A stretch of 64,000 nt of DNA, taken from Coptis chinensis (taxonomy: Eukaryota; Streptophyta; Magnoliopsida; Ranunculales; Ranunculaceae). Below the pieces are notes generated by a model. The model made no database searches, was not told the DNA's origin, and was given only the letters and a program-made list of their open reading frames with translations. The position numbers were made by a program, and so were the translations under genes. This document shows, piece after piece, positions 1 through 10,857 of this stretch (within the stretch, counting starts at the first letter, position 1; each line of letters starts with the position of its first letter). The stretch lies in assembly GCA_015680905.1 (NCBI GenBank), contig CM027378.1:54895501-54959500 (forward strand). The letters run 5' to 3'.

Positions 1-1002
1 TTAAACCCCGGAGGTGTTACTTGTTGATTATTTCTCCAACTGAAGTTGGGATGTTGTCTCCAAGGGGCGTTAGGAATAGGAAAACTATTAATCGAGCAAA
101 CATTATCTTGTTGTGACTGTTGTTGTTCATAGGCGAGACGACAATAGGAGTCGGGATGCTCTGGACTCAAACAAAAATTACATGGATTGGAGTTGACCTT
201 CATGACGGGGATAGGTGTTTGTTGAACAGAAATAGCCTCTACATTTTTAGTTAGAGATTCAATTAAATTTTTAAGTTCCGGATCGGGTTTCATCTCAAAC
301 ATACCGGTGGCTTTAACTGTTGTAGAAGAACTAGCGGAACGGGAGAAATCGTCACTACCCTAGTTATTATTATGCTTAGTTTGATCTTCTAAAAATTTAT
401 AAGCCTCTGAGGCTCCCTTACTTAGGAAACTACCACCATTCATTATGTCAAGCACCTCCTTGTGGTGGTGTAACAGTCCCTTGAAAAAGACACGAACTAG
501 CGTGTCTTTCGCGAGGTTATGGTGTGGTAGATCGGTGAAACAATTCCAAGCCTTTGAAAATGATTCATGAGGATTCTGTCGAAAGAAATGAATCTTGGAA
601 AGAATTTCATTAGTCTTCAGTGGTGGGTAAAAATGGTCCATAAACAGTTGAACAAGTTTAGCCCACGAGTCCATAGAATTTGGCGCTTAGGCAGTTAACC
701 AAGACGCCGCCTTATCGGCTAAAGTGAAGGGAAATACCCTCAGTTTAATTTGTTCAGCACCAACTGTAGGTGCTGAACAAATCCCCCACTGGGTCTGATA
801 AAACAATGCAAGATTTAGGGCTATCGTTCAAGGCTTTGTAAAAGTCAGAGAGAGGAGACTCTCTTTCTTCAGCCATTACTTCAGGTGGTGTGTGTGGTAT
901 ATTAGCTAGAGGTGTAGTGAATGGTATACTAGAAAGGCGTGTTTGTTGACGTTGCCGGTTGATTATATTAGGCGTTTTTCTTCGGCCTGACCTTAATCTC
1001 AT
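1..1002 (-). pseudogene. Athila element A: gag fragment, 5' part
   Basis: This is the N-terminal and central part of a Ty3/gypsy Athila-type gag (capsid) protein, running out of the window on the left. It starts with MRLRSGRRKTPN at 1002. A gag core with the motifs DSWAKLVQLFMDHFYPP and FFRQNPHESFSKAW lies at 360-674, and a CCHC knuckle of the form C-x2-C-x4-H-x4-C lies near 140-183. The N-terminal and core pieces are separated by frame breaks and by an internal loss near 770-785, where the copy in element B (42780-42940) has about 140 extra bases. The same protein, in the same order, is seen at 41700-43147. Gag would package the element RNA in cytoplasmic particles. The family call is by recognition of motifs and rests also on the adjoining PBS and LTR. 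Confidence 0.85.
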
Positions 1003-1242
1003 GCAAGGTTAAGCCAATCTTAACAAAACACAACAACACTCCAAACAATCCTGATATGTTAGTATGAACCTCTAACAGGAGATGCGAGGTGTGGAAGAAA
1101 AGAGTACCTGAATGCCTCCTTGCTTCGCTTATGAATAGCGTCTTGTTTACACGTGCTCAATGTGTATAACAAGTTAAAACACTGGAAACTATGAACAAAT
1201 GAAAATTTGAAACAAACCTGTGGAAAGCGGGCAGTTTCAGCA

Positions 1243-1520
1243 AAGGGTGCAGGTCGCGCCCAGAATGGGCCTAGGTAGGGCGCAGGTTGTGCTCAGGTCA
1301 AGCCAGAGTTCCAGGCGTTTGGGCATGGGTGGCGCTCTAATTTAGCCTTGGTAGGGAGTGGGTCGCGCTCAGGGAAAAACTCAAGGTCCAGGCGCTTGTG
1401 TTTTGCCTTGGCAGGGTGCGGGTCGCGCTCAGCTAAAAAGTAGAGTTCCAGGCGCTTGGGCGCGGGTGGCGCTCTAATTTAGCTTGCCCAGGGTGCAGGT
1501 CGCGCTCCGTGTAATTCTTC
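1243..1520 (-). repeat. GC-rich imperfect tandem repeat in the Athila A leader
   Basis: The untranslated leader between PBS and gag of element A holds several imperfect copies of a GC-rich unit. Shared pieces are GGTCGCGCTCAG, GTTCCAGGCGCTTGGGC and GGTGGCGCTCTAATTTAG, recurring about every 60-110 bases. The surrounding DNA is A+T-rich, so the block stands out. The corresponding leader of element B (43380-43510) lacks the array. Confidence 0.75.
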
Positions 1521-1639
1521 GAGGAAAATTTTCAGTGCTGAAACGGACAACCACAGTGAGAATCAAACAAGGGTGGGTGGGTTATGGGTCTTTGGAAAAC
1601 TACAATTCTACAGAAAACAAAACTAAAGGGAACTAAGAT

Positions 1640-1652
1640 GGCAGCGACGCCA
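1640..1652 (-). promoter_or_regulatory. Primer binding site of Athila A (tRNA-Asp type)
   Basis: On the minus strand the sequence TGGCGTCGCTGCC follows the LTR end after two bases. It resembles the tRNA-Asp complementary PBS (TGGCGCCG-type) used by plant Athila and related Ty3 elements. It fixes the LTR end at 1655 and the transcription direction as minus. One or two bases differ from the sequence I expect, so the exact tRNA is an inference. Confidence 0.75.
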
Positions 1653-1654
1653 TT

Positions 1655-3157
1655 TGATAACACGTATAATTTTGAATATAATTCTACTCCGAATAAACGA
1701 TGAAGTCTAAACGCAAGTAAAGCTAAAACTTTATCTTATACTGTTTATCAAAGATTTCTACTCTCGAACTATTGAAGTAGAGTTGGAATAGAAGATTCAT
1801 TCTACTCCTAGTTCTTTAGCATTCAAGTTTCCTACGACTATCAATCCTACCAAAGTCAATGAGAGTTTTACGAATTATACTACGATGCAATTTATACTAA
1901 CAAGATACTGGGATTATACTGATTCAACTACGAAATGCTACGGAATACTAAAGTTTGAATCTAGAATAAGAATTAGGGGGGAATTGAATCCACCTTGAAT
2001 CCAACTTAAGAACTAGCATAGATTGTTGTAATCTAATTCTTACATTCTTACGGTAAGAATTGGTCGTTCTAATCCCTAATTATACATGGCATCTTTACCA
2101 ATTCATAACTAGTATGTGAGGAAGTCCACCCATTCTCATGGCGAATCAACAACCTTCTAGAGTGGAATAGACTCTTACAATGATTCTACACTACAAAATC
2201 AAGTTTTCATCAAGATTTCATCAAACCCCTCTAATTGAGGTTTAGCCTTGATTCATCAAACTATCATTTACATATGAATTAAAACTAGACATCATAAAAA
2301 GATTGGAACTTTGCTTATTTAAACTCAAATGGAAACTACTCATGTAATAATTGATTTAAACTAATAATGACAAATAAGTAAATCTAAGAATTGAAACTAA
2401 TAATTAATGGAAAATAAAATTAGATTATCAAGAACTAAATATTTTATTGATCTAACAACTAAATAACAATCATTCAATACTAAAATTTAAACAAGAATAA
2501 CAACTAATTAATTAAATGAAAAACTAGATCTAGAACTAAGCTTTAATGGCTACTTTCTATCCTAACCTAATTGATACTCAAGAGCTAAGCCTTGTGTGTG
2601 GAAATAGAGGAGACTAGATCCACATTTTCGTGTATGGGCTGAGGGTCCATGTTTTGGGCCGGAAAATCGAGCCCAAAGCCCAATTTCTTCAGTCCACAGG
2701 GCCCTTTTCAGCTGGCTTTGACTTCAACAGGATTTTTGTCCACTTATGCTCCTCTGATTGGGTCAAGGTTTCGACCATTGGAAAGCTCCTTCCGATCCGG
2801 TCATTTTGACATAAGGTACGCCCAATTCCGAGGCCTGAGTTCAAAAATACGGTCTTCGAAGGTTCTGCTGACTTTGGTGTGTTGTTTCTGCCCGTCTTGA
2901 CTCTGACTTTTCAGCTTCTGACCGGGATTTACAAAGGCTTTTTCTCCTTGAATCTTGGCCTTTAATCACAGAACTTCTTAGCAACCAACCCTTGCTCCTT
3001 TATATCGCCAAAGTGGCACATTTCTGCACATAATTGACTTCAATGCCTGAAATACATAAAAGCACGTAATTAACATTAACTCTTATTTATTACTAGCATA
3101 ATTAGTCTAAAAGTATTATTGTTAAGGGGTTAGAACTATAGTTTTGGACTCTTATCA
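1655..3157 (-). mobile_element. 5' LTR of Athila element A
   Basis: A 1503-bp LTR. Read on the minus strand it begins TGATAAGAGTCCAAAAC and ends ...GTTATCA, so its ends form the short inverted repeat TGATAA...TTATCA. The right edge abuts broken Tat pol at 3158, and the left edge abuts the PBS. Three other copies of this family lie at 30540-32003, 43618-44359 and 52684-53741. An antisense open frame at 2649-2900 is shared with those copies but is probably not coding. The target duplication cannot be checked, because the other end of A lies outside the window. Confidence 0.9.
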
Positions 3158-3730
3158 TGCATCTGATAAGTGCAGACCATTCCTGCAAATACTGAAGAAA
3201 GGCGCAACATTCACATGGACAGACGAATGCCACAAAGCTTTTAACGACTTGAAAGCTTACATATCAACTCCGCCTGTCCTGTCCAAACTAACTGAAAGAG
3301 AGTCACTGGGACTTTACCTTGCAACTACCGAATTTTCTATCAGCTCAGTTTTTTTTTCGTGAAAACAAGGGAATCGAAAAGTCATTCTACTTCACCAGCA
3401 AGACGTTGGCAGATTCAGAAAAGCATTACTCTCTGATGGAGAAAACACTGTTAGCTTTGTTGTACTCTGCTCGAAAGTTCTGACCTTACTTCCAGGCTCA
3501 CAGCATCAAGTTCATCACAGATGTACCCATCAAACAGGTCTTAAGTTCTAGCAACAAAACAACCTGCATGGCCAAATGGGCTAAAGAACTCGGAGAGCAT
3601 CACATCGACTTCATTCCCAGAATGTCTCGCAAAGGTCAGGTCGTTGCTGATTTCTTGGCAGACTTCCCCGTCGAAGATATCAACTGGGAGCCCGAGCCAA
3701 TTACTTCATTTAATCAACCAACCACCCTAG
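3158..3730 (+). pseudogene. Tat pol: end of RT and first RNase H
   Basis: The 3144-3362 frame shows the RT connection motif (PFLQILKKG, FTWTDECHKAFNDLKAYI). A run of T at 3351-3359 is followed by a frame break, after which the RNase H segment continues (FYFTSKTLADSEKHYSLMEK, then ITDVPIKQVL). There is an in-frame TGA at about 3481. The usual DAS-type first Asp region of RNase H falls at the damaged FSISSVF stretch. The order and spacing match Ty3/gypsy RT-RH. Only the C-terminal end of RT is left, because Athila A interrupts the gene. Confidence 0.85.
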
Positions 3731-3738
3731 ACACATAG

Positions 3739-4140
3739 CACCTCTACGTAGATAGAGCGTGCAACAATAGCGGTAGCGGACTAGAGGCTGTGTTAACTTC
3801 ACCAGAAGGAACACAGCTACATAAGTCAATCAAGATCGATTTCGCAACATCTAACAACGAAGCAGAATATGATGCATTAATCACAGGCCTCTGCATGGCA
3901 CAATAGCTACAAGGCCAGAAACTCAAAGCTCACAGTGACTCACAACTAATCGTCAAGCAAATCACCAAAGAGTATGTAACAAATAGAGCAAACCTGGCCA
4001 AATACGTTCAGGTCGTCAATGACATCATCAGCTCGTTCAAAACATTCTCCTTGGAACACAATCCTCGAGAAGATAACAGACATGCAGATAGCCTGGCTTT
4101 CTTAGCCTCGAAAACCCAAGAGACATTTCCAAGCACAGTC
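3739..4140 (+). pseudogene. Tat pol: second, archaic plant-type RNase H
   Basis: A second RNase H follows the first without an intervening gene. Recognisable pieces are LYVDRACNNSGSG (first Asp; DGA/DGS is usual), TSNNEAEYDALITGL (with the catalytic Glu), AHSDSQLIVKQI (third Asp) and REDNRHADSLAFLAS (last Asp). This is the arrangement of the extra RNase H acquired by Tat elements. A TAG at about 3904 inside the domain and another at 3736 just before it replace likely CAG codons. The enzyme would remove RNA from the RNA-DNA hybrid during reverse transcription. Confidence 0.85.
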
Positions 4141-4205
4141 TATATTGACATCCTGGAGCGACCCGCACACCAGCAAGAAAGTGTCAACAGCTTCACAGAC
4201 ATTTA

Positions 4206-5425
4206 GCCATCATCCGAAGAAGAGATCACTCAATTTTAGATAGGTCCATTTCTTAAATTTATCCTACATGGGGAACACCCAGCAGAAGCAAAGAACGCTC
4301 GTGCTATAAAATTCTGAGCTCCCAGATACACCATAATCAAATGACGATTATTCTGTAAATCCGCAGGAGGACCCCACCTAAGGTGCATAACTCCACGCGA
4401 AGGCCAACTCATCTTCGACAAAATTCACAAAAGTGAATGTGCCAACCATGCAAGAGCAAGATCTTTGGCTCATAAAGCAATCGCCCAAGGATATTATTGG
4501 CCAAACATGCACATCGAGGCAAAGAAGTATGTTCTGAGATGCTACCAATGTCAAACATTTGGACACATCCATCTAAGTCCAACACGAGAGTTGATTAACA
4601 TAGCCAGCCCATTGCCCTTTCATATGTGGGGGCTAGACATCATGGGACCGTTCATCCCACAAAACAAAACAGGATTCAAATACGTCCTAGCATCCACAGA
4701 TTACTTCACCAAATGGGTTGAAGCAATCCCACTAGTCCAAGTCAAAGAAGTCCACATCATCACAAGATTTGGTCTACCCCATACCCTTGTCATGGACAAT
4801 GGAATCCAATTTGTTGGCTCACAAGTCAAGGCATTTCTACAAAAATGGCGCATCATTCAAGCATTTTCTACACCTAGATAAGCATAAAGCAATGGTCAAG
4901 CAGAGGCTACCAACAAATCAATCAAAGAAAATCTCCAAAACAAGCAAGAAAAGCCAATGGCCAGAACAACTCGAGAACATTCTATGGGCATACAGAACAA
5001 CAGCCAGAGCCAGTACCAATGAGTCTCCTTTCACACTTTCCTTCGGAACAGAAGTAGTCATACCATTATAACTCACAATCACAACCACACGATCTGACAT
5101 CGTCGAATTAGGAGACAATGACAACATCTTGGCAGAAGAAGTCGATCTTCTAGAAGAGCGAAGGGAAACAGCTGCAATATCCCTAGCTCGGTACCACCAA
5201 ACAATCCAACGATCTTACAACAAGAAGGTCGCCCCAAGATCTTTCCAAGCTGGCGACCTAGTCCTCAAAAAGACAATAGCTCCAGCCAAACTCGACCCAA
5301 CATGGGAAGTCCCCTACACTGTTGACAAAGTCGTTGGAAATGGAGCATACTGGATCAAAACGCAGCTCGGTGATATGTTTCCCCGACCTTGGAATGCAGC
5401 TCTCCTCAAGCATTTTTATCAATAA
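4206..5425 (+). pseudogene. Tat integrase, broken
   Basis: The zinc-binding HHCC region is visible (FDKIHKSECANHARARSLAHK, continuing to CYQCQ at about 4549-4557). The catalytic core follows: GLDIMGPF gives the first Asp, VMDNGIQF the second and NGQAEATNKS the Glu. A stretch between the first and second Asp is missing: KEVHIITRFG at 4745-4770 joins positions usually farther apart. Frameshifts near 4880-4900 and stops around 4204-4350 and 5071 break the frame. The C-terminal part (SFQAGDLVLKK, PWNAALLKHFYQ) reads to a stop at 5425. Integrase would insert the cDNA into the chromosome. Confidence 0.9.
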
Positions 5426-5584
5426 GTTTTCTCCAGATGTATTAGCCAATATAAATAAAATTTCATCAGTATTTCGCGTACAAATGTCATCTTTGCATTA
5501 CATGAGTACCACTCATCTTGCATTAGCTACCCGATCTGGGACGTCAAAATGTCAGGTTGTATACCAAAGATGGAGTGAAGAACA

Positions 5585-5870
5585 ACTCAACTATAATTAC
5601 CATGCAGTGGTTAATTACAAATCAAATCCAACCTAAAGTCCCCTAAAAGGACCCTAAATCAACTTAACACCAACGCCAAGGTTAAGCATGATTCAACTGT
5701 AATTGCCACGCAATTATCAGTCAAATACAAACATAGGGGACCAAAAGGACCCAAAGCCAACTTAAGGCCTTGGAAAATGGTTAAGTTCGACTCAACTATA
5801 ACTACCATTCAAAGGCTAGTTATCAGTCAATAAGAAGTTCCCCCAAAAGGAACGACCCAATCAACACACA
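5585..5870 (+). repeat. Three diverged ~100-bp tandem repeats in the Tat 3' region
   Basis: Copies start near 5585, 5691 and 5790 with the shared start ACTCAACTATAA or ATTCAACTGTAA. Each is followed by a block like CCTAAAAGGACCC or CCAAAAGGACCC and a GGTTAAG ending. Spacing is 106 and 99 bases. Tat-lineage elements are known to carry short tandem arrays downstream of pol, some of which seed satellite DNA. Confidence 0.75.
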
Positions 5871-6356
5871 CGAGGAGACCTAGGTGACAGCTATGCTCAT
5901 CTAATCTGGTAGTGAACCAAACAATTACGACCTTCAAACATTGGACAATCTACCATAGTTCAATAGGTCATCAAAATCTACTACTATGCAGCACAGAGCG
6001 TCAAACAATAAGTCAAAACACAGGAAAAACAATCACACACATGCAAATTCAAAGACAATATCAATGCAGAACAAGTAAGTAATTTAAATATTTTACTTCT
6101 TACAAATTTTGGTTAGATACTAGAGGCCCCAAGGTTATCCTGAGAAAACGACCTTAGTACCCCGATCAAAAATCGAAGTTGTCAATATCAGTTATCAGTA
6201 TCAACCACAACAAGTAAGAAAATATAGTTCATCATCAATCAAACACATTACAAGAGGAGCATAATCAATTCACACAAGGAAGATTCTCCACATTTAAAGG
6301 ATCCAGCGGGCAGCCCTCTTCACCAACATGACCACTTGCTGGATCACAACTTGCAT
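5871..6356 (+). other. Tat 3' non-coding spacer, no gene seen
   Basis: Non-coding sequence between the tandem repeat and the end of the antisense ORF. The small frames here have no recognisable domain. Confidence 0.5.
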
Positions 6357-8446
6357 TCACAACTTCTGTGGAGACCTCTTCAGTTGGCTGAACGGATGGA
6401 CAGCACCAAGGTTGGATGGTAGATTAGGTCGTCTGCTAGCATCTACAACAGCAATATCCACAGCTACTGTTGCAGCCCCACATTCGACCGACCTTTTCAG
6501 GGTTTTGTATTTACGTTCTAATTCCATGTAGTCATCCACTAGAACATAAACATAAACATCCACACTCTCTACCAAATCGACCAGGTCGTTGTACTCTTTT
6601 TGAGCTCTTTCAGCAACGTCATGCGCTCGTTTGCTCTCATTAACCCAATGCGAAACCTCCACCCTAGAAGCATCAAGTGTTGGTTGCAACAAAGCCACCT
6701 TCCCAGCCAGGTCCCCGACCTACAACCTCAGCCCTGACACTTCATCCCTCTCCACCTCTTGCACAGCCACTAACTTGTCATAAGCCTCCTTGGTCACATC
6801 CAACTCCTTTTTGTACAGGTCGGAGATAGTGGCCATCTCCCTCAGCTTCCTGTACATGGCCAGGACCTGACAAACCAACAAAATAAGTCAGATCGGAAAG
6901 ACTTGCAAAACATAAAACAGAGATCGGATGGACACTTACGAAGCATAAGGAGCGATCCATATCTCTTAGGTTCGCCCCCAAATCCTTCCTAGTTCTGGTG
7001 CCTGTCCTTATCTAGGGCAATACTATCCAGCAACCCTCCAGCAACTAATGAATACTTTAAACTGCAATCCAAGTTCTTCACTAGCTTGGTCAACCCACTC
7101 ACTGGGTCATAGTAGCTGATCAGCCGGTCTAGGACGTCATCACCACTCTTGTCACTGGGGCGCGACTCCCCCAGACCCTCTCGCCGGCGGTGGCTCGGTC
7201 TCGGTTGCTTTCTTCTTGCCCCGGGCATCAGCAGTACCCACATCCACAGCCAACTCCTTTAGATTTATCTTCTTCAAAGGAGCACGACCTGAAGAAATAC
7301 GACCTTCCCCAGCACTAGGTCGTTCCTCAGACTCAGCCACCTCAGAGTGCCTCTTCAGCTGAGGCCTCCAAAAAGGAGTAGGAGCATCACCACTTCCCCC
7401 CAGCACTTCCACCTGCACCACGACTAGATCGATCACCATCACCCCCCCTCAAAACGTCTAGGAGCAGAACGGCTATCAGCAACTCCTCCAACCGCTCTTA
7501 CTCCAGAAATAGGTGCCCTCCTTTGGCTTTCCCTCTCCACCTCAACATCTGAGCTAGAATCAGAGATGTCAAAAATGATCTTACGAGCTCCACCTTCTTT
7601 CGGTTGATCTTCTCCCCTCTACGCTTCTTAAAGTAGTGAGTAACCTCCCCCAAGACAACTCGTTTCTCCTCTAAACTCAAACAAGCAAACTTTTCTATAA
7701 CATCAATGCTGGTACGACCCGAATGGCAATCTTTGCACAAAAGGAAACAAAAATATCATAACATACAACATATCAAATACAATACTTACATACGACTTAC
7801 AAAATAACTACCTACCATCCCACTTTACAGAACGGGTATTCAACTCCCACCTAGAGGGGGTGTAATTACCCACAACCAACAACGGCCTACGCCCCCATTC
7901 CTCCTTACTCACCCCCACAATCGCAGCAGACTTCTCCTTTATGACCTACAAACTAAAGTTCATTGCAGGCGATCTTTTCACAGAGAAATACTCCAACACA
8001 TCTGATAAGCAGATGTTATAACCCCTCAAATTCAACAAATCCAACACATGGAAAATTCCCTACGAACTGGCAAGGGGCTTTTCCACAAAAATTCAAAACC
8101 TCAACAGTAAGATGGGAAAACGGCAACCTCATCCCAGCCTTCAATTGCCTATAACAAACCACCACTCCCTCATCCCGAGGAACATAATCACTGTTATACA
8201 ATCTTTTCCCTTCACTCAGGTCGTATATGTCCAGGTCGGGCTCTACCCAACCAAACTCCTCCCTCAAAGCAGCATAACAACCTACCGGCCTAGACTCCAC
8301 CTCCTCAGCCATCGTCTCTAATGGAGAAGACGATGACGCCCTAACTCTACTACGAACCCTAACTTCAACATCTTTTTCACTTACAGTTCTCTCTCTCCAC
8401 TAATCAATCTCCACTTCCCCACTCAAACTATCACTGGTCATAGACA
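6357..8446 (-). pseudogene. Antisense ORF of the Tat element
   Basis: A protein-like reading runs opposite to pol, between pol and the 3' LTR. From its start at about 8446 it contains an N-terminal domain at 8016-8312 (GWVEPDLDIYDL; VVVCYRQLKAGMRLPF; LTVEVLNFCGKAP). That domain resembles the plant family annotated as putative gypsy-type transposon (Pfam PF04195). A basic and acidic middle follows (7152-7740), then a C-terminal coiled coil at 6357-6698 (ESKRAHDVAERAQKEYNDL). Stops and frame changes separate the parts, and some may be introns. Antisense ORFs at this position are known in Tat elements and their function is unsettled. PF04195 assignment is from memory of the motif, not a search. 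Confidence 0.7.
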
Positions 8447-8829
8447 TTGCAAAAACAAAAGAAGCAGAAAGATCAAATTTTTAAGTTCAAAAGCACGCAC
8501 CTAATAACAAAGGATGGAAAAGTTTTTTTTTTCTCTTTTCTTTCTTTCTTTCGCTATGCTTTTCCTTGGTTGATAAAATGAAGAGGTGAAAAACCTTTCA
8601 CACACCAAAACCCCTGAGTTGCCCAAACCTCGAGAAGAGACAAACGTTTTGTATTCCCAAAAACACAATCATAACTCGCCCACAAACCACTGCGATTTTG
8701 GGCCCATGGGTCAGATCCAATTGTTCCCGCACATTTTTTCAAAATACAAAAAAACCCATCAGACGAACACGTGTCAAAAAGCTTTGTTTTAACTTTTATT
8801 TTCACACCACAGCTGTCCAAACAATAAGT

Positions 8830-8845
8830 AAAGCAAAGGGGGCTG
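8830..8845 (+). promoter_or_regulatory. Polypurine tract of the Tat element
   Basis: AAAGCAAAGGGGGCTG lies directly before TGTAAGTACC, the probable start of the 3' LTR. A purine run here primes plus-strand DNA synthesis in LTR elements. Confidence 0.75.
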
Positions 8846-9319
8846 TGTAAGTACCCTCCGTTCTACATTTCATATCACTACAGTACACATGTCCACACAC
8901 CAAGTCGTTCCTCACCAGCTCGTACCAAGCCATTACAACGTACCAACGACCTAAACTCAGGTCGTCCCAAATAGCAGTTACAGCCATATATGGAAGCAAA
9001 TCATCTAGCGCAATCATAGAGCTCAGTCAACACACCAATCAAGGAAACATTTATTTTGTAACATCAAGAATAATGTCAAATCATCAAGATAGCATAAAAT
9101 ATGGATCTATACTTGATAATGGCCTGGAGCAAATAAGGAAAGTCAGCTCAAACATCTATAAGTAGAGAGAGATGAACTACGTTAGGCTTGATTCAAGTTT
9201 ACCCCTAGAAATTTGATACGTAGACAACTCTTGTCCCAAGAAGAGTGCAACCATTCCCTATCAAGCAGAACATCAGGTCGGTCACCCCAAAACACCAAAC
9301 CTTTTCAACCCCCTAGACA
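8846..9319 (+). mobile_element. 3' LTR of the Tat element
   Basis: Starts TGTAAGTACCCTCC just after the PPT and probably ends ...CCCCCTAGACA near 9319. The end is uncertain, because the partner LTR and target duplication are outside the window. A TATA-like CTATAAGTAG at 9156-9165 suits an LTR promoter. The start resembles that of the second Tat-type LTR at 46566 (TGTGTGGACCCTC). Confidence 0.65.
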
Positions 9320-9687
9320 TGTTACTTTTGAGCTACATTATTTACTTATATTATGAACAGATCATTTTTTTGAAGTGGCATTTTGCACCCAAATTAATGA
9401 TATGCGTAAAAAGTAAAATTTCGTACTACTTTTGCCGACTTTCCAGATTTTAATGATATTCCATTTTTTTTTCTACAGTTATAACTTAGGACCCGACGTA
9501 GACAACTTTCAACAACACGTGAATGACGTGACTGAAGCTTGGATATCACTCACAAACTTGGTAACAACTTTATTCTCGTTCAAAGTTTGGGCGGGCATCT
9601 CACAACCCGGTACGATACCAAAGAAGCTGTGATCATCAACCATTCTACCGAAACACTGTTAGTTTTTCTTCTTTCTTTTTCTTGCTA
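9320..9687 (+). other. Flanking host sequence with a possible exon
   Basis: Between the Tat LTR and the Reina target site lies sequence of a different character. A possible exon runs from an acceptor-like TTTTTCTACAG near 9477 to a donor-like CCCGGTACG near 9610, with an open frame through it (YNLGPDVDNFQQHVNDVTE). I do not recognise the peptide. The pyrimidine-rich end near 9660-9690 resembles 17502-17600 on the other side of the Reina insertion, so both probably belong to the same pre-insertion locus. Confidence 0.35.
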
Positions 9688-9692
9688 TTATG

Positions 9693-10012
9693 TGTTATGT
9701 CCCAGGGCAGTTGGGTAATATTTAGTATTAAATAGGGACAGTTTAGTCATTAGCTCCTATCCATTAAGATTTTGTTAATCCTATGATTAGGTAGAGTATG
9801 CATGTTAGGTAATCTTTGTATTTCAGAGTCGGCGTGGTCTATCGTGGAGAATGAGAGTATATATGTTGTCTTTTTCCTTAGAATGCTTTATGTCAGAAAT
9901 TAATAAAAAATCTCTTAGGCTCTGAACTTCATTTTGAAGCAGAGAGTTCTCTTTTCTTCATTTTTCCATTCAATTGTGTTTGAGTTCCTCAAATCACCTG
10001 TAGAACAGGACA
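9693..10012 (+). mobile_element. 5' LTR of the Reina element
   Basis: 320 bp from TGTTATGTCCCAGG to CTGTAGAACAGGACA. It is preceded by TTATG and followed by the PBS. TATA-like sequence GTATATATG lies near 9858. Confidence 0.95.
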
Positions 10013-10013
10013 A

Positions 10014-10027
10014 TTGGTATCTAGAGC
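10014..10027 (+). promoter_or_regulatory. PBS of the Reina element (Met-tRNA type)
   Basis: TTGGTATCTAGAGC follows the LTR end after one base. It matches the initiator-Met PBS (TGGTATCAGAGC) with one substitution or insertion, so it is degenerate. Confidence 0.75.
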
Positions 10028-10053
10028 ATTTCGATCCTTGGATTAATTGATTG

Positions 10054-10857
10054 ATGGCGTTGGCACTTTCTAAAAAGAATGAAGCTCAACTTCTCGAGCT
10101 TCAAGAAGACTTGAAACAATTCCGAAAATCTCACGATGATGTCGATCGAAGAATTGAAAAAAGATTTGACAAATTGTTCAAGCTAGTGAGTGATGGGTTT
10201 GAGAAGTCAAAAGGCAAACAGATGGAAATCGACGATAGTTCGACAAATCGTGAATCAGTTGAAGTAGTCACGGAGCTATCAAACCCAAGAAACTAATGTA
10301 ACTATCTCAAATATCCTAAGCTTGACTTTCCTCATTTTGATGGAACAAACCCTAGGTATTGGGTAAGGACATGTAAGAAGTTTTTTCAGATTTATCATGT
10401 TGATGAATGTCAAAAGGTGAATATCGCATCTCTTTATTTCGAAAGGAAAGCCGATTCCTGGTTTTTGGATTCTCAAGAGGGTAAAAATTTAATTACATAG
10501 GAAGAATTGATTGTTGAGTTATATGAAAGATTTCGGGATGTGACTCGTGATAATTATGTGGGAGAGTTTAACAAATTAAGCCAAAAACGACCCACAAGAA
10601 CCGAGTATCGGGGAGCAATTTGAGGAGCTTAAGTCCCTAATTGTGAGTAAAAATAGGCACTTAACTGATGAATATTTTGTGCTTAGCTTTTTAAGTGGTC
10701 TCAAGGACGAAATTAGGACTTCAGTACAAATGTTTAGGCCTACTAATCTAAACCAAGCTATATACTTGGCTAAGATGCAAGAGTCGGCCCTTGAAATCCA
10801 AACCAAAAAGACCAAACCACCTTACAAAACTCCCAATACAGCCAACTCATACAAAGC
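10054..10857 (+). pseudogene. Reina gag, N-terminal and capsid part
   Basis: ATG at 10054 opens a coiled-coil-like N-terminus (NEAQLLELQEDLKQFRKSHD). A capsid/retrotransposon gag region follows: FPHFDGTNPRYWVRTC near 10330, then LYERFRD and the segment FLSGLKDEIRTSVQMFRP near 10690. A TAA at 10294, a TAG at 10498 and a frameshift near 10590 inactivate it. It runs into the Ale insertion at about 10857 and resumes at 13548. It would form the particle core. Confidence 0.9.

Larger units (their letters stand above)
3158..9319 (+). mobile_element. Tat-lineage Ty3/gypsy element, 5' part missing
   Basis: The remaining part of a Tat-type LTR retrotransposon, in order: end of RT, RNase H, a second plant-type RNase H, integrase, a 3' tandem repeat, an antisense ORF, PPT and 3' LTR. 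The dual RNase H and the antisense ORF between pol and the 3' LTR are known Tat-lineage traits (the maize element Grande is an example). Athila A has inserted at 3157/3158 within the RT to RNase H segment, so the 5' LTR, gag, protease and most of RT would lie beyond the left edge. The frames carry many stops and the element is dead. Confidence 0.85.

Noticed and set aside
2649-2900. Open frame in the Athila A LTR as a gene
   Set aside because: It lies inside an LTR, antisense to the element, and recurs only because the LTR recurs.
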